From Halorubrum sp. BOL3-1 (GTDB lineage Archaea > Halobacteriota > Halobacteria > Halobacteriales > Haloferacaceae): a DNA stretch of 64,000 nucleotides. The stretch spans positions 2,480,001 through 2,544,000 of the forward strand of contig NZ_CP034692.1 in the NCBI RefSeq assembly GCF_004114375.1, in the 5' to 3' direction. How positions within the stretch are numbered: position 1 is the first letter of the stretch; each line of letters begins with the position of its first letter. The position numbers and the translations under genes were made by a program. The notes below the pieces were generated by a model that was not told where the DNA came from, ran no database searches, and worked only from the letters and a program-made list of their open reading frames with translations. Positions 7,994-17,537 of the stretch are shown here, piece by piece.

Positions 7994-8063
7994 GCACCGG
8001 CCGAGATTTGAACTCGGGTTGCAACCATGGCAAGGTTGCGTGATACCACTACACTACCGGTGC
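7993..8063 (-). tRNA. tRNA-Gly (GCC)
   Basis: Complete 71-base cloverleaf on the minus strand. The acceptor stem is GCACCGG/CCGGTGC with discriminator A, the anticodon stem CAACC/GGTTG encloses loop TTGCCAT (anticodon GCC), and the T arm CCGAG/CTCGG has loop TTCAAAT. CCA is not encoded, as is usual in archaea. No intron is visible. The gene lies divergent from the sugar dehydrogenase gene and is preceded on its 3' side by the hairpin cluster. Confidence 0.96.
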
Positions 8064-8170
8064 GTGCTTCGCGTCTGATCGTAGCCGGAGTCGGAGATAT
8101 AAGGGTTCCGAACGAGGGTCGGCGGAAGGGTCATCGGTGCCGCGTCCTCACCGCTACCCGTACCCGAACG

Positions 8171-9448
8171 ATGACCGACTCCCCCGATTGCGCCGACAGA
8201 CGCAGCGTCCTCCGCGCCACCGCCGGCGTCACCGGTCTCCCCGCGATCGCCGGGTGTCTCGGCGGTGAGGGCGACGGCGGCGATGGCGACGACGACACCG
8301 ACGGAAACGGCGGCGCGGACGCCCCGCCGGACGACGGCCCGGACGTGGACTACGCCGTCGAGACCGTCGCGGAGGGGTTCGAGAACCCGTGGGGACTCGC
8401 GTTCCTGCCCGACGACGGCCGCCTGCTCGTTACCGAACGCCCGGGGCGGCTCTCGCTCGTCGACCCCGGGGACGGGACGGTTGAGGGGGTCGCGGGCGAG
8501 CCAGACGTGTTCGCGGAGGGGCAGGGCGGCCTGCTCGATGTCGCGGTCAACCCCGACTACCCGGACGACTCTCGGATCTATCTCACCTACAGCGCGACTG
8601 ACGACGACGGGAGCGGCGCGGCGGCGACGCACGTCGGGAGCGGGCGGCTCTCGCTCGACGGCGAGGACGCGCCCGCGATCGACGGCTTCGAACCGATCCG
8701 CGTCGCGGAGCCGTTCCGCGAGGGCGCGAACCACTTCGGGTCGCGGGCGACGTTCGGTCCCGAGGGCGCGCTGTTCGTCACGGTCGGTGACCGGCGCGAC
8801 ACCGATTTCGGGCCGGACCACGTCTCGCAGGACCGCTCGAACGAGCTGGGCGCGACGCTCAGACTGACGCCCGACGGCGACGCCCATCCCGACAACCCCT
8901 TCGTCGACGACTCCGACGCGGCGGACGCGATCTACAGCCACGGCCACCGGAACCCGCAGGCGATGGCGGTGCGGCACGAGACGGGCGCGCTCTGGGAGTG
9001 CGAGCACGGCGAGGAGGACGGCGACGAGATCAACGCCATCGAGCGCGGCGGCGACTACGGCTGGCCGATCGCGAGCGAGGCGTGCCGGTACGGTACCGAC
9101 GACCCCGTCGCGCCCGGCCACGACGAGCGCGACGACGTGACCGCGCCGGTCCACCACTGGCCCTGCGGCTCCGGCGGGTTCCCGCCGAGCGGCGCGGTCT
9201 TCTACGACGGCGACGCGTTCCCCGAGTGGCGGGGAGACCTCCTCGCGGGCACGCTCGCGGGCGAGTACCTCGGTCGGTTCACGATCGACGGCGCGGGAGC
9301 CGAGGGGGCGTCGGTGACGGAGCGCGATCCGCTGCTCGGCGATCGGGAGTGGCGCATGCGCGCGGTCGCGGTCGAACCGGCTACCGGCCACCTCTACGTT
9401 GCGGTCGACGACGCCGACGCGCCGCTGGCGCGACTCGTTCCCGAGTGA
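8171..9448 (+). CDS. PQQ-dependent sugar dehydrogenase family lipoprotein (GSDH domain)
   Basis: A 425-residue extracytoplasmic beta-propeller of the glucose/sorbosone dehydrogenase family, expected to oxidise aldose sugars outside the cell. It begins with a twin-arginine signal ('DRRSVLRATAG') ending in a lipobox-like 'LPAIAGC' with the lipidated Cys near residue 32, then an acidic Gly/Asp linker of about 40 residues. Propeller signatures include 'NPWGLAFLPDDGRLLVTERPG' (shown in part), 'GQGGLLDVAVNPDYPD', 'YSHGHRNPQAMAV' and 'DYGWPIASE'. ATG 8171 is chosen because the upstream in-frame extension overlaps the tRNA gene. PQQ dependence is a family inference; no PQQ biosynthesis gene is nearby. 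Confidence 0.87.
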   Translation: MTDSPDCADRRSVLRATAGVTGLPAIAGCLGGEGDGGDGDDDTDGNGGADAPPDDGPDVDYAVETVAEGFENPWGLAFLPDDGRLLVTERPGRLSLVDPGDGTVEGVAGEPDVFAEGQGGLLDVAVNPDYPDDSRIYLTYSATDDDGSGAAATHVGSGRLSLDGEDAPAIDGFEPIRVAEPFREGANHFGSRATFGPEGALFVTVGDRRDTDFGPDHVSQDRSNELGATLRLTPDGDAHPDNPFVDDSDAADAIYSHGHRNPQAMAVRHETGALWECEHGEEDGDEINAIERGGDYGWPIASEACRYGTDDPVAPGHDERDDVTAPVHHWPCGSGGFPPSGAVFYDGDAFPEWRGDLLAGTLAGEYLGRFTIDGAGAEGASVTERDPLLGDREWRMRAVAVEPATGHLYVAVDDADAPLARLVPE

Positions 9449-9614
9449 CCGCGGTCGATCCGTGGATCGGTCGCGGTCGACGATCGCGGTGAGCGTTCGC
9501 ACGATTCGAGACGAAATCGACCGTCAGACTCCGTGTGAACGCGGCACAGCCCGAAATCGGGACCGCTATCCTTTTAGGGCGTGGTATGAAATCGAGAGGT
9601 ACAGTCTCGCCACG

Positions 9615-10481
9615 ATGCGTACCGAAGACGGACTCACGATCTGCGTTCCGTCTTCGCTCGTCCGGGAGGCCGAGGACGACCGCGAGGCGACTCGCAAACT
9701 CGGCTACGTCGCCCGTGCGGCGGCGGTGTTCCGGGCGGATCGGCTGGTCGTCTTCCCCGACCGGGAAGGCGACGGTCGACGGGACGGGGAGTACGTCCGC
9801 ACCGTGCTGGGGTACGCCGCGACGCCGCCGGATCTCCGAAAGGACCTCTGGGGGCAACGCGACGAACTCCGGTACGTCGGCGTGCTACCCCCGCTCCGCG
9901 TGCCGTGGCGGACCGGCTCGACCCCTAGCGGGGAAGAGTCGAAAACACAGGGACTCGTGACTGAGGTCGGACCTGAAGGCCGCGTCCGGGTCAATTCCCC
10001 GCTGCGGGAACACCCGATCTCCCTGCTCGTTCCCTCCGGAACGGAGGTCGAGCAGGGGGAGCGCGTCACCATCAGGGTCTCTTCGAGAGAACCGGTCCGC
10101 GCCCGCATCGCCGGGAAGCCCGAGGCGGGCTTCCAGGTCGTGGCCGCGGACCTGTCGGAAGCGCTCGCCGGCGACGGACTGGCCGTCGCGACGTCGCGAC
10201 ACGGGGAGGAACTCTCCGTCTCGCGGCTCGGCGGCCTCGTCTCGGACGCGCGGGAGGCCGGCGGATACACCGTCGCCTTCGGCGCGCCCGAGCGGGGGCT
10301 TCCGGAGATGCTCGGGCTTTCGCCCGACCGCATTCGGGCGGCCGTCGCCGACGGCCGCTCGGTCGAACCCGATCCGGGGTTCGACCTCTGGCTGAACACG
10401 ATCCCGGCACAGGCGAGCGAGGTCGTCCGGACGGAGGAGGCTCTGTTCGCGACCCTCGGCTCGCTCACACTCACGGAGTAA
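9615..10481 (+). CDS. Putative RNA uridine N3 methyltransferase (SPOUT, DUF171 family)
   Basis: A 288-residue SPOUT-superfamily protein with the archaeal DUF171/Methyltrn_RNA_3 layout: an N-terminal SPOUT half ('LTICVPSSLVREAEDD', 'ADRLVVFPD'), an inserted OB-like beta domain (about 100-160, 'GRVRVNSPLREHPISLLVP') and the C-terminal knot half ('YTVAFGAPERGLPEML', 'NTIPAQASEVVRTEEALF') that should bind S-adenosylmethionine. The likely substrate is rRNA. It precedes uL3 by four bases, the usual archaeal position at the head of the S10 cluster. A TATA-like box at 9570-9578 gives a short leader before ATG 9615. Confidence 0.85.
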   Translation: MRTEDGLTICVPSSLVREAEDDREATRKLGYVARAAAVFRADRLVVFPDREGDGRRDGEYVRTVLGYAATPPDLRKDLWGQRDELRYVGVLPPLRVPWRTGSTPSGEESKTQGLVTEVGPEGRVRVNSPLREHPISLLVPSGTEVEQGERVTIRVSSREPVRARIAGKPEAGFQVVAADLSEALAGDGLAVATSRHGEELSVSRLGGLVSDAREAGGYTVAFGAPERGLPEMLGLSPDRIRAAVADGRSVEPDPGFDLWLNTIPAQASEVVRTEEALFATLGSLTLTE

Positions 10482-10485
10482 ACAC

Positions 10486-11502
10486 ATGCCACAACCAAGC
10501 CGACCACGAAAAGGCTCGCTGGGCTACGGCCCGCGCACCCGCGCAGACAGCGAGGTGCCGCGCATCCGTTCGTGGCCAGAAGACGACGGGGCCCCTGCTC
10601 TACAGGGATTCGCCGGCTACAAGGCCGGGATGACCCACGTCATGATGGTCAACGACGAGGCGAACTCGCCGCGTGAAGGGATGGAAGAGGCCGTCCCCGT
10701 CACCGTCGTCGAGACGCCGCAGATGTACGCAGTCGCCCTACGCGCCTACGAAGACACGCCGTACGGACAGAAGCCGGTCGCGGAGGTCTGGAGCGGCGAG
10801 TTCCACGAGGAGCTCGACCGAGCGCTCGACCTGCCGGCGGAAGACACCTTCGAGGAGGACGCCGACGAGCTTCGCGCGCTGCTCGACGACGACGTCGTCG
10901 ACGACGTCCGCGTCATCACGCACACGGCCCCCTCGGAGCTCTCGAACGTTCCCAAAAAGAAGCCGGATGTCATGGAAACGCGCGTCGGCGGCGGCTCCTT
11001 AGCGGATCGCGCCGACCTCGCGCTCGACCTCGTTGCCGAGGGCGGCGCCCACGAGTTCGGCGACGTCTTCCGCGCGGGACAGTACACCGACGTCTCCGGC
11101 ATCACGAAGGGGAAGGGGACGCAGGGTCCCGTCAAGCGGTGGGGCGTTCAAAAACGGAAGGGCAAACACGCCCGCCAGGGATGGCGGCGCCGGATCGGTA
11201 ACCTCGGTCCGTGGAACCCCTCCCGCGTTCGCTCCACCGTGCCCCAGCAGGGACAGACCGGCTACCACCAGCGGACCGAGCTCAACAAGCGCCTCATCGA
11301 CTTCGGCGAGGGCGACGACGCCTCCGTCGACGGCGGCTTCGTCAACTACGGCGAGGTCGACGGCGAGTACGCGCTCGTCAAGGGCTCGCTGCCGGGACCG
11401 GACCAGCGTCTGCTGCGCCTCCGCCCGGCTATCCGGCCGAACGACCAGCCGCGCCTCGACCCCGAGGTCCGGTACGTTTCCACCGAATCCAACCAGGGAT
11501 AA
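10486..11502 (+). CDS. rpl3: Large ribosomal subunit protein uL3
   Basis: Core 50S protein that binds 23S rRNA and reaches the peptidyl-transferase centre. The 338-residue length matches archaeal uL3. The basic N-terminal 'MPQPSRPRKGSLGYGPRTR' and the long central loop 'GTQGPVKRWGVQKRKGKHAR' are typical. It lies four bases after the methyltransferase gene and three before uL4, the first ribosomal gene of a run of 23. Confidence 0.97.
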   Translation: MPQPSRPRKGSLGYGPRTRADSEVPRIRSWPEDDGAPALQGFAGYKAGMTHVMMVNDEANSPREGMEEAVPVTVVETPQMYAVALRAYEDTPYGQKPVAEVWSGEFHEELDRALDLPAEDTFEEDADELRALLDDDVVDDVRVITHTAPSELSNVPKKKPDVMETRVGGGSLADRADLALDLVAEGGAHEFGDVFRAGQYTDVSGITKGKGTQGPVKRWGVQKRKGKHARQGWRRRIGNLGPWNPSRVRSTVPQQGQTGYHQRTELNKRLIDFGEGDDASVDGGFVNYGEVDGEYALVKGSLPGPDQRLLRLRPAIRPNDQPRLDPEVRYVSTESNQG

Positions 11503-11505
11503 CCA

Positions 11506-12252
11506 ATGAACGCAACAGTACACGACCTGGACGGCGACGAGGCGGGCAGCATCGATCTGCCGGCCGTCTTCGAGACCGCGTTCCGACCGGACCTCATCGG
11601 TCGCGCGGTCGGCGCCGCCCAGGCCAACCGAAAGCAGGCCTACGGGGCAGACGAGTTCGCCGGGCTGCGGACGCCCGCCGAGTCGTTCGGCTCCGGTCGC
11701 GGACTTGCGCACGTGCCGCGTTCCGAGAACGTCGCCCGTCGCGTCCCGCACGCCGTGTCGGGGCGCGCCGCGCACCCGCCGAAGGCCGAGAAAGACCAGA
11801 CGAAGAAACTGAACGACAAGGAGCGACAGTTCGCCATCCGGTCGGCCATCGCGGCCACGACCGACGCCGAGACCGTCGCTGAACGCGGGCACGCGTTCGA
11901 CGGGGACCTCGACCTCCCGCTCGTCGTGAGCGACGAGTTCGAGGACCTCGAGAAGACGCAAGAGGCCCTGAGCGTGTTCGAAGCCGTCGGCGTCGACGCC
12001 GACGTCGAGCGCTCCGAGGAGGGCCGCTCCGTCCGGGCCGGTCAGGGGAAGGCCCGCGGCCGCAAGTACCGCCAGCCGAAGTCCGTCCTCGTCGTCACCA
12101 GCGAGGAGCCGTCCCGCGCCGCCCGCAACCTCGCGGGCGTCGACGTCGCGACCGCGGGCGAGGTCAACGCGGAGGACCTCGCGCCGGGCGCGCATCCGGG
12201 CCGACTCACGCTGTGGACCGAAAGCGCCGTCTCGGAGGTGGCCGACCGATGA
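11506..12252 (+). CDS. rpl4: Large ribosomal subunit protein uL4
   Basis: A 248-residue 50S protein lining the nascent-peptide exit tunnel. The extended loop that enters the tunnel is recognisable at 'YGADEFAGLRTPAESFGSGR' and the basic segment after it. The acidic globular part has many Glu/Asp, as expected in halophiles. Its stop overlaps the uL23 start by four bases (ATGA), implying coupled translation. Confidence 0.97.
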   Translation: MNATVHDLDGDEAGSIDLPAVFETAFRPDLIGRAVGAAQANRKQAYGADEFAGLRTPAESFGSGRGLAHVPRSENVARRVPHAVSGRAAHPPKAEKDQTKKLNDKERQFAIRSAIAATTDAETVAERGHAFDGDLDLPLVVSDEFEDLEKTQEALSVFEAVGVDADVERSEEGRSVRAGQGKARGRKYRQPKSVLVVTSEEPSRAARNLAGVDVATAGEVNAEDLAPGAHPGRLTLWTESAVSEVADR

Positions 12253-12503
12253 ACTCGATCATCGAGAATCCGATCGTCACCGAGCAGGCGATGAACGAGA
12301 TGGACTTCGACAACAAGCTGCTGTTCCTCGTCGATATCGACGCGACCAAACCGGAGATCAAGTCCGAGGTCGCGGAGCGCTACGACGTAGGTGTCGTCGA
12401 CGTGAACACGCAGGTGACGCCGCAGGGCGAAAAGAAGGCGGTCGTCACCCTCTCCGCGGACGACGACGCGACCGAAATCGCCTCGCGCATCGGGGTGTTC
12501 TAA
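12249..12503 (+). CDS. rpl23: Large ribosomal subunit protein uL23
   Basis: An 84-residue protein at the tunnel exit, the docking site for the signal recognition particle and other nascent-chain factors. The sequence begins 'MNSIIENPIVTEQAMNEMD' and ends in the usual short 'EIASRIGVF'. The start at 12249 is fixed by the ATGA overlap with uL4; the upstream in-frame extension lies inside uL4. One base separates its stop from the uL2 start. Confidence 0.96.
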   Translation: MNSIIENPIVTEQAMNEMDFDNKLLFLVDIDATKPEIKSEVAERYDVGVVDVNTQVTPQGEKKAVVTLSADDDATEIASRIGVF

Positions 12504-12504
12504 G

Positions 12505-13227
12505 ATGGGACGACGAATTCAAGGACAACGGCGCGGACGCGGCGGCCCGACGTTTCGGGCCCCCTCCCACCGTTACAAGGCGGAACTGTCGCACAAGAAG
12601 CTCGAAGACGTGGACACGATCACCGGCGAGATCGTCGGAATCGAACACGACCCCGCCCGCTCGGCTCCGCTCGCGGAGATCGAGTTCGAGGACGGCGACC
12701 GTCGGCTCGTGCTCGCGCCGGAAGGCGTGCGCGTGGGCGAGACGATCCAGGTCGGCGTCTCGGCGGAGATCAAGCCGGGCAACACGCTCCCGCTGGCGGA
12801 GATCCCCGAGGGCGTCCCGGTCTGTAACGTCGAGAGCAACCGTGGGGACGGCGGAAAGTTCGCGCGCGCCTCCGGCGTGTCCGCGACGCTGCTCACCCAC
12901 GACCGCGACGTCGCGGTCGTCGAGCTCCCCAGCGGCGAAGTGAAGCGGCTCGACCCGCAGTGCCGCGCCACGATCGGCGTGGTCGCGGGCGGCGGCCGGA
13001 CGGAGAAGCCCTTCGTCAAGGCCGGTAACAAACACCACAAGATGAAAGCGCGCGGGACCAAATATCCGCGCGTGCGCGGCGTCGCGATGAACGCCGTCGA
13101 CCACCCCTTCGGTGGCGGTGGTCGCCAACACCCCGGACAGCCGAAGTCCGTCTCGCGGGACGCCCCGCCGGGACGCAAGGTCGGTGACATCGCATCCAAG
13201 CGCACCGGACGAGGTAGCAACAAATGA
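12505..13227 (+). CDS. rpl2: Large ribosomal subunit protein uL2
   Basis: A 240-residue protein needed for subunit joining and peptidyl transfer, among the most conserved ribosomal proteins. The start '[20 protein letters not shown]' and the C-terminal '[20 protein letters not shown]', which carries the functionally important histidine region, are diagnostic. Its stop overlaps the uS19 start by four bases. Confidence 0.97.
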   Translation: MGRRIQGQRRGRGGPTFRAPSHRYKAELSHKKLEDVDTITGEIVGIEHDPARSAPLAEIEFEDGDRRLVLAPEGVRVGETIQVGVSAEIKPGNTLPLAEIPEGVPVCNVESNRGDGGKFARASGVSATLLTHDRDVAVVELPSGEVKRLDPQCRATIGVVAGGGRTEKPFVKAGNKHHKMKARGTKYPRVRGVAMNAVDHPFGGGGRQHPGQPKSVSRDAPPGRKVGDIASKRTGRGSNK

Positions 13228-13649
13228 GTTCAGATTACCGCACCGGCCGCGAGGGCAAGGAGTTCGCCTACCGCGGTCACTCGCTCGACGAGCTGCAGGA
13301 GATGGACGTAGACGAGGTCGCGGAACTGCTCCCCGCACGCCAGCGGCGAAGTATCGTTCGCGGACTCGGCACCGAACAGCAGAAGCTGCTGGAGACGGCC
13401 CGGAGCCGCGACAAGGAGACGACGGCGGACGACCCGATCCGGACGCATCTGCGCGACATGCCGATCCTGCCGGAGTTCGTCGGCGTCACCTTCTCCGTGT
13501 ACAACGGCCACAGCTTCGAGCGCGTTCAGGTCGAGCCCGAGATGATCGGGCACTACCTCGGTGAGTTCCACCTCACGCGAAGCACCGTCGAACACGGTCA
13601 GGCCGGCATCGGCGCGACCCGGTCCTCGAAGTTCGTGCCCCTCAAGTAA
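13224..13649 (+). CDS. rps19: Small ribosomal subunit protein uS19
   Basis: A 141-residue 30S head protein that partners with uS13 near the decoding-site tRNAs. The archaeal-type N-terminal extension (about 60 residues, '[20 protein letters not shown]') precedes the uS19 core with '[19 protein letters not shown]' and '[13 protein letters not shown]'. It starts inside the uL2 stop (ATGA) and ends three bases before uL22. Confidence 0.97.
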   Translation: MSSDYRTGREGKEFAYRGHSLDELQEMDVDEVAELLPARQRRSIVRGLGTEQQKLLETARSRDKETTADDPIRTHLRDMPILPEFVGVTFSVYNGHSFERVQVEPEMIGHYLGEFHLTRSTVEHGQAGIGATRSSKFVPLK

Positions 13650-13652
13650 CCC

Positions 13653-14117
13653 ATGGGAATCAACTACAGCGTCGAGGCCGACCCGGAGACCACCGCCAAG
13701 GGGATGCTCCGCGACCGGCCCATCAGCGTGAAGGACAGCAAGGAGGTCTCCCGAGAAATCAAAGGCGAAACGGTCGCCGACGCGGAGGAGTTCCTCCACG
13801 AAGTCATCGACGAGGAGACCTCGGTACCGATGCGCCAGCACAACGCCGGCGCGGGTCACCGCTCCGACATCGACGGCTGGGACGCGGGACGATACCCCGA
13901 GAAGGCCGCCAAGGACTTCCTCAAGCTCTTGGAGAACGTCAAGAACAACGCCGACGAGCAGGGGTTCGACGGCGAGGAGATGGTCATCAAACACGTCGCC
14001 CCGCACAAGGTCGGTGAACGACCCGGTCGGAACCCTCGCGCCGCGGGCGCGACGGAGTGGAACACCACGCTCGCGGACGTCGAACTAATCATCGAGGAAC
14101 CGGAGGCTGACAACTAA
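13653..14117 (+). CDS. rpl22: Large ribosomal subunit protein uL22
   Basis: A 154-residue exit-tunnel protein with a long beta hairpin. '[20 protein letters not shown]' and the C-terminal '[19 protein letters not shown]' match the archaeal family. Its last base is the first base of the uS3 start codon (TAATG), a one-base overlap. Confidence 0.96.
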   Translation: MGINYSVEADPETTAKGMLRDRPISVKDSKEVSREIKGETVADAEEFLHEVIDEETSVPMRQHNAGAGHRSDIDGWDAGRYPEKAAKDFLKLLENVKNNADEQGFDGEEMVIKHVAPHKVGERPGRNPRAAGATEWNTTLADVELIIEEPEADN

Positions 14118-15049
14118 TGGCTGACGAACACCAATTCATCGAGGACGGCCTGCGCCGTTCCCAGATCAACGAGTTCTTCGCGGACGAGCTCGGCCGCGCC
14201 GGCTACGGCGGGATGGACGTCGCCCAGACGCCGATGGGCACGCAGATCGTCTTGAAGGCCGAAAAACCCGGGATGGTGATCGGGAAGGGCGGGAAGAACA
14301 TCCGCAAGATCACCACCGAGTTAGAGGACCGGTTCGACATGGACGACCCGCAGATCGACGTTCAGGAGGTCGACGAGCCGGATCTGAACGCCCAGATCGT
14401 CGCGGACCGTCTCGCGAACGCCCTCGAACGCGGCTGGTACTTCCGGAAGGCCGGCCACACGACGATCGACCGGATCATCGACGCGGGCGCGCTGGGCGCC
14501 GAGATCGTCTTGTCCGGCAAGGTCACCGGGGCGCGCTCGCGCGTCGAGAAGTTCAACCGCGGGTACATCAAGCACAACGGCGAGCCGGCCCAGGAAGTAG
14601 TCGACCACGGTCAGGGCGTCGCCGTCATGAAGCTCGGGACGATCGGCGTCAACGTGAAGATCATCCCGCCGGGCGCGACGCTTCCGGACGACTTCGAGGT
14701 CCGCGAGGACGCCGAGGTCCCGGAGGTCGAGCAGGCGGCCGCCGGCGACGACGAGGGCGTCGAGGCCCTCCTCGAAGAGGAGCCCGAAGAGGTGCCTGAC
14801 GCGGACGACGACGACGTCGACGTTCCCGACGAGGACCCGGCCGAGGCCATCGACGAGGAGGTCGTCGAGGAAGTCGTCGAGGAGACGCAGGACACGGCGA
14901 CCGAGGCGACCGACGTCGCCGCCGAGGAGCCTGTCGGCGACGCGGACGCCGACGAGCTCGACGAGCTCGACGAAGAGATCGAGTCCGAGGCGGCCGACCT
15001 CGTCGCGGAGATGGAGGCGGCCGACGAGGAAGACGAGGAGGACGAGTAA
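14117..15049 (+). CDS. rps3: Small ribosomal subunit protein uS3 with long acidic tail
   Basis: 30S protein at the mRNA entry site. Residues 1-200 carry the KH domain, with '[19 protein letters not shown]' giving the GXXG loop, and the C-terminal fold ('[20 protein letters not shown]'). The remaining 110 residues are almost entirely Glu/Asp/Ala/Val and probably disordered. Acidic extensions of uS3 occur in other haloarchaea; this one is long. One base separates the stop from uL29. Confidence 0.97.
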   Translation: MADEHQFIEDGLRRSQINEFFADELGRAGYGGMDVAQTPMGTQIVLKAEKPGMVIGKGGKNIRKITTELEDRFDMDDPQIDVQEVDEPDLNAQIVADRLANALERGWYFRKAGHTTIDRIIDAGALGAEIVLSGKVTGARSRVEKFNRGYIKHNGEPAQEVVDHGQGVAVMKLGTIGVNVKIIPPGATLPDDFEVREDAEVPEVEQAAAGDDEGVEALLEEEPEEVPDADDDDVDVPDEDPAEAIDEEVVEEVVEETQDTATEATDVAAEEPVGDADADELDELDEEIESEAADLVAEMEAADEEDEEDE

Positions 15050-15050
15050 T

Positions 15051-15269
15051 ATGGCGATACTGTACACCGACGAGATCCGCGACATGACCGCGGCGGAGCG
15101 GCAGGTCGAACTCGAAGAGCTGGAGACCGAGCTGCTCAACTCGAAGGCGCAGCGGGCGGCCGGCGGCATGCCGGATAGCCCGGGCCGCGTCAACGAGCTG
15201 AAAAAGACGATCGCGCGGGTCAAGACGATTCAGGCGGAAGAAGGCGACTTCGACGAGGACGAACAGTGA
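15051..15269 (+). CDS. rpl29: Large ribosomal subunit protein uL29
   Basis: A 72-residue two-helix protein at the tunnel exit next to uL23. The helices 'EIRDMTAAERQVELEELETE' and 'VNELKKTIARVKTIQAEEG' are clear. It ends one base before the RNase P protein gene, giving the archaeal uS3-uL29-Rnp1-uS17 order. Confidence 0.95.
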   Translation: MAILYTDEIRDMTAAERQVELEELETELLNSKAQRAAGGMPDSPGRVNELKKTIARVKTIQAEEGDFDEDEQ

Positions 15270-15270
15270 G

Positions 15271-15729
15271 ATGATCTCCCCCGACCAGCTCGTTCGACAC
15301 GAACTCGTCGGCCTCCCGGTTCGGGTGGTCGACGCCGACAGCGACGCCCATGCGGGCATCGCCGGTCGCGTGCTCGACGAGACGTTCGGTACCCTCGTGG
15401 TCCGGACGGTGTCGGGGGACAAGCGCGTGCCCAAGTCGGGCGCGACGTTCGAGTTCGGCGTCGTCGAGACGCCGACCGCTCGCACAGATGAAGCCGCCGG
15501 CGACGCGCAGTCGCCGGGGTCCACGTCCCAACTCGGGTCGGATACTACGGGGGTCCGCCCCCGTCAGTCCGGCCCGTCCGGGTCCACAAGCGCCGTCGAC
15601 GGTGACGGTGCGGGTCCGGCGAGCCGACGAGGCGAGTGCAAAGACGCGGTCTACGTGACGGTGGATGGCGATCGGTTGCGACATCGACCCGCCGAACGCA
15701 CCGAACGAGGTGCCACACAATGGCGATAG
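15271..15729 (+). CDS. rnp1: Ribonuclease P protein component 1 (Rnp1/Rpp29)
   Basis: Protein subunit of archaeal RNase P, which with its RNA removes 5' leaders from pre-tRNAs. The Sm-like barrel strands are visible in 'LVGLPVRVVDADSDAHAGIA', 'ETFGTLVVRT' and 'RVPKSGATFEF' (residues 1-65). The final strand 'AVYVTVDGDRLRHRPAERT' comes only after about 55 low-complexity Ser/Gly/Thr/Asp residues, so the barrel is split by a disordered insertion. The last ten bases overlap the uS17 start, arguing for strict co-translation. Confidence 0.9.
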   Translation: MISPDQLVRHELVGLPVRVVDADSDAHAGIAGRVLDETFGTLVVRTVSGDKRVPKSGATFEFGVVETPTARTDEAAGDAQSPGSTSQLGSDTTGVRPRQSGPSGSTSAVDGDGAGPASRRGECKDAVYVTVDGDRLRHRPAERTERGATQWR

Positions 15730-16061
15730 GAATCGACGTACCCACGCCTCCGGAGCCAGACAACCCGGAGGATTACGACTACGAGAAGTGCCCGTTCTAC
15801 GGGCAGCTCTCCGTCCGCGGCCAGACCCGCGAGGGGACGGTCGTATCGACGGATATGGCAAAGACCGTCATCGTCGAGCGAGAGTACGACGTGTTCGTAC
15901 CGAAATACGACCGGTACATGAAGCGTCGCTCGCGCATCCCGGCCCACGTGCCGGGCGTGCTCAACTCGCTCGAAGTCGGTGACGAAGTGACGATCGCGGA
16001 GACGCGACCGCTCTCGAAGACGAAGTCCCACGTCGTCGTCGAGATCCCGGGTGATCAGTGA
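15720..16061 (+). CDS. rps17: Small ribosomal subunit protein uS17
   Basis: A 113-residue early-assembly 30S protein binding 16S rRNA. The archaeal N-terminal extension ('[18 protein letters not shown]') precedes the OB-fold core ('[19 protein letters not shown]', '[19 protein letters not shown]'). ATG 15720 is chosen because it gives the family N-terminus; the upstream in-frame stretch lies in the Rnp1 gene. The stop shares one base with the uL14 start. Confidence 0.96.
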   Translation: MAIGIDVPTPPEPDNPEDYDYEKCPFYGQLSVRGQTREGTVVSTDMAKTVIVEREYDVFVPKYDRYMKRRSRIPAHVPGVLNSLEVGDEVTIAETRPLSKTKSHVVVEIPGDQ

Positions 16062-16459
16062 TGGAGGCGCTCAAGGCCGACGTCACGCAGGGCCTCTCGA
16101 AGGGCTCGCTTATCACGTGCGCCGACAACACCGGCGCCCGTGAGCTGAAGGTGATCTCCGTGTCGGGCTACTCCGGCACGAAGAACCGTCACCCGAAGGC
16201 AGGGATCGGCGACAAGGTGACCGTCTCGGTCACCAAGGGGACCCCGGAGATGCGGCGGCAGGTGCTGGAGGCGGTCGTCGTCCGCCAGCGCAAGCCGATC
16301 CGCCGTCCGGACGGCACGCGCGTGAAGTTCGAGGACAACGCGGCCGTCATCATCGACGACCTCGAGGAGCCGCGGGGCACGGAGATCAAAGGCCCCGTCG
16401 CCCGCGAGGTCGCCGAACGGTTCGGGAGCATCGCCTCGACCGCGACGATGATCGTCTAA
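16061..16459 (+). CDS. rpl14: Large ribosomal subunit protein uL14
   Basis: A 132-residue 50S protein at the subunit interface. Diagnostic stretches are '[17 protein letters not shown]' and '[20 protein letters not shown]'. ATG 16061 is preferred over the adjacent GTG 16058, as it gives the one-base overlap with the uS17 stop used repeatedly in this operon. Two bases separate it from uL24. Confidence 0.97.
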   Translation: MEALKADVTQGLSKGSLITCADNTGARELKVISVSGYSGTKNRHPKAGIGDKVTVSVTKGTPEMRRQVLEAVVVRQRKPIRRPDGTRVKFEDNAAVIIDDLEEPRGTEIKGPVAREVAERFGSIASTATMIV

Positions 16460-16461
16460 CT

Positions 16462-16818
16462 ATGACGAAACAGCCACGCAAACAACGAAAACGGTCGGAG
16501 ACCGCGCCGCTCCACGAGCGGCAGAACCAGGTCCGGGCCACCCTCACCGAGGACCTCCGCGAGGAGTACGGACAGCGGAACGTCCGCGCCAACGCCGGCG
16601 ACACCGTCGAGGTGCTTCGCGGCGACGCGGCCGGGACGGAAGCGGAGGTCGTCTCCGTCGACCTGTCCGCCGAGCGGATCACGGTCGAGGACGTCACCGT
16701 CGAGAAGGCGGACGGGGAAGAGGTTCCCCGTCCCATCCCGGCGAGTAACGTCCGGGTGACCGAACTGGACCTCGAAGACGAGCGCCGCGAAGCGCGGCTC
16801 CAGGAGGATAACGAATGA
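16462..16818 (+). CDS. rpl24: Large ribosomal subunit protein uL24
   Basis: A 118-residue assembly-initiator 50S protein with a KOW motif ('[20 protein letters not shown]', about 47-66). The basic N-terminus '[20 protein letters not shown]' is typical of archaeal and eukaryotic (eL26-like) members. It overlaps eS4 by four bases. Confidence 0.96.
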   Translation: MTKQPRKQRKRSETAPLHERQNQVRATLTEDLREEYGQRNVRANAGDTVEVLRGDAAGTEAEVVSVDLSAERITVEDVTVEKADGEEVPRPIPASNVRVTELDLEDERREARLQEDNE

Positions 16819-17537
16819 CGCGACACCAGAAGCGACTGTCAGTACCGAACTCCTGGCCGGTCGAGCGCAAGACGAACACGTTCACCGTGAAAGCGGGCGC
16901 GGGCCCGCACGGCGAGGCGGGCGTTCCGCTCGTCGTCCTACTGCGAGACGTGCTCGGCTACGTCGACTCGACGAAGGAGGCGTGCTACGCGCTGAACAAC
17001 GACTCGGTCCTCGTCAACGGGGACGCGGTCTCGGACGAACAGCGTCCGATCGGGATGTTCGACATCCTGGCGTTCCCCGAGCGCGGGGAGTTCTTCCGCG
17101 TCTTCCCCGACGAGGGCGGTCGGCTCGCGCTGACCTCCGTCGACGAGGAGGCCGCGGGCAGCCGGCTCGGGAAGATCACGAACAAGACCGTCGTCCCCGG
17201 CGGAGCCGTCCAGCTGACGCTCCACGACGGGACGAACGTCCGCGTCGAAGACGACGCGGACTACGAGACGAACGACTCGATCGTCGTCGATAACGAGACG
17301 AAGGAGATCGTCGCCCACTTCGAGTACGAGGAGGGCGCCTTGGTGACAGCCGTCGCCGGGCAACACGCCGGTCGAATCGGTGAGATCGACGACATCGACG
17401 TGACGCTCGGCTCCGGAGACAACACCGTCACCGTCGCCAACGAGGACGACGGCTACGAGACGGTCGAGGAGTACGTCGTCGTCATCGACGAGAACTTCAC
17501 CGACGACGGAGACGAGGCGGGTGATTCGGATGAGTGA
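16815..17537 (+). CDS. rps4e: Small ribosomal subunit protein eS4
   Basis: A 240-residue 30S protein found only in archaea and eukaryotes. It has the N-terminal '[19 protein letters not shown]', an S4-type RNA-binding segment ('[20 protein letters not shown]') and a C-terminal KOW-like part ('[15 protein letters not shown]'). The acidic tail overlaps the uL5 start by eight bases. Confidence 0.97.
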   Translation: MTRHQKRLSVPNSWPVERKTNTFTVKAGAGPHGEAGVPLVVLLRDVLGYVDSTKEACYALNNDSVLVNGDAVSDEQRPIGMFDILAFPERGEFFRVFPDEGGRLALTSVDEEAAGSRLGKITNKTVVPGGAVQLTLHDGTNVRVEDDADYETNDSIVVDNETKEIVAHFEYEEGALVTAVAGQHAGRIGEIDDIDVTLGSGDNTVTVANEDDGYETVEEYVVVIDENFTDDGDEAGDSDE

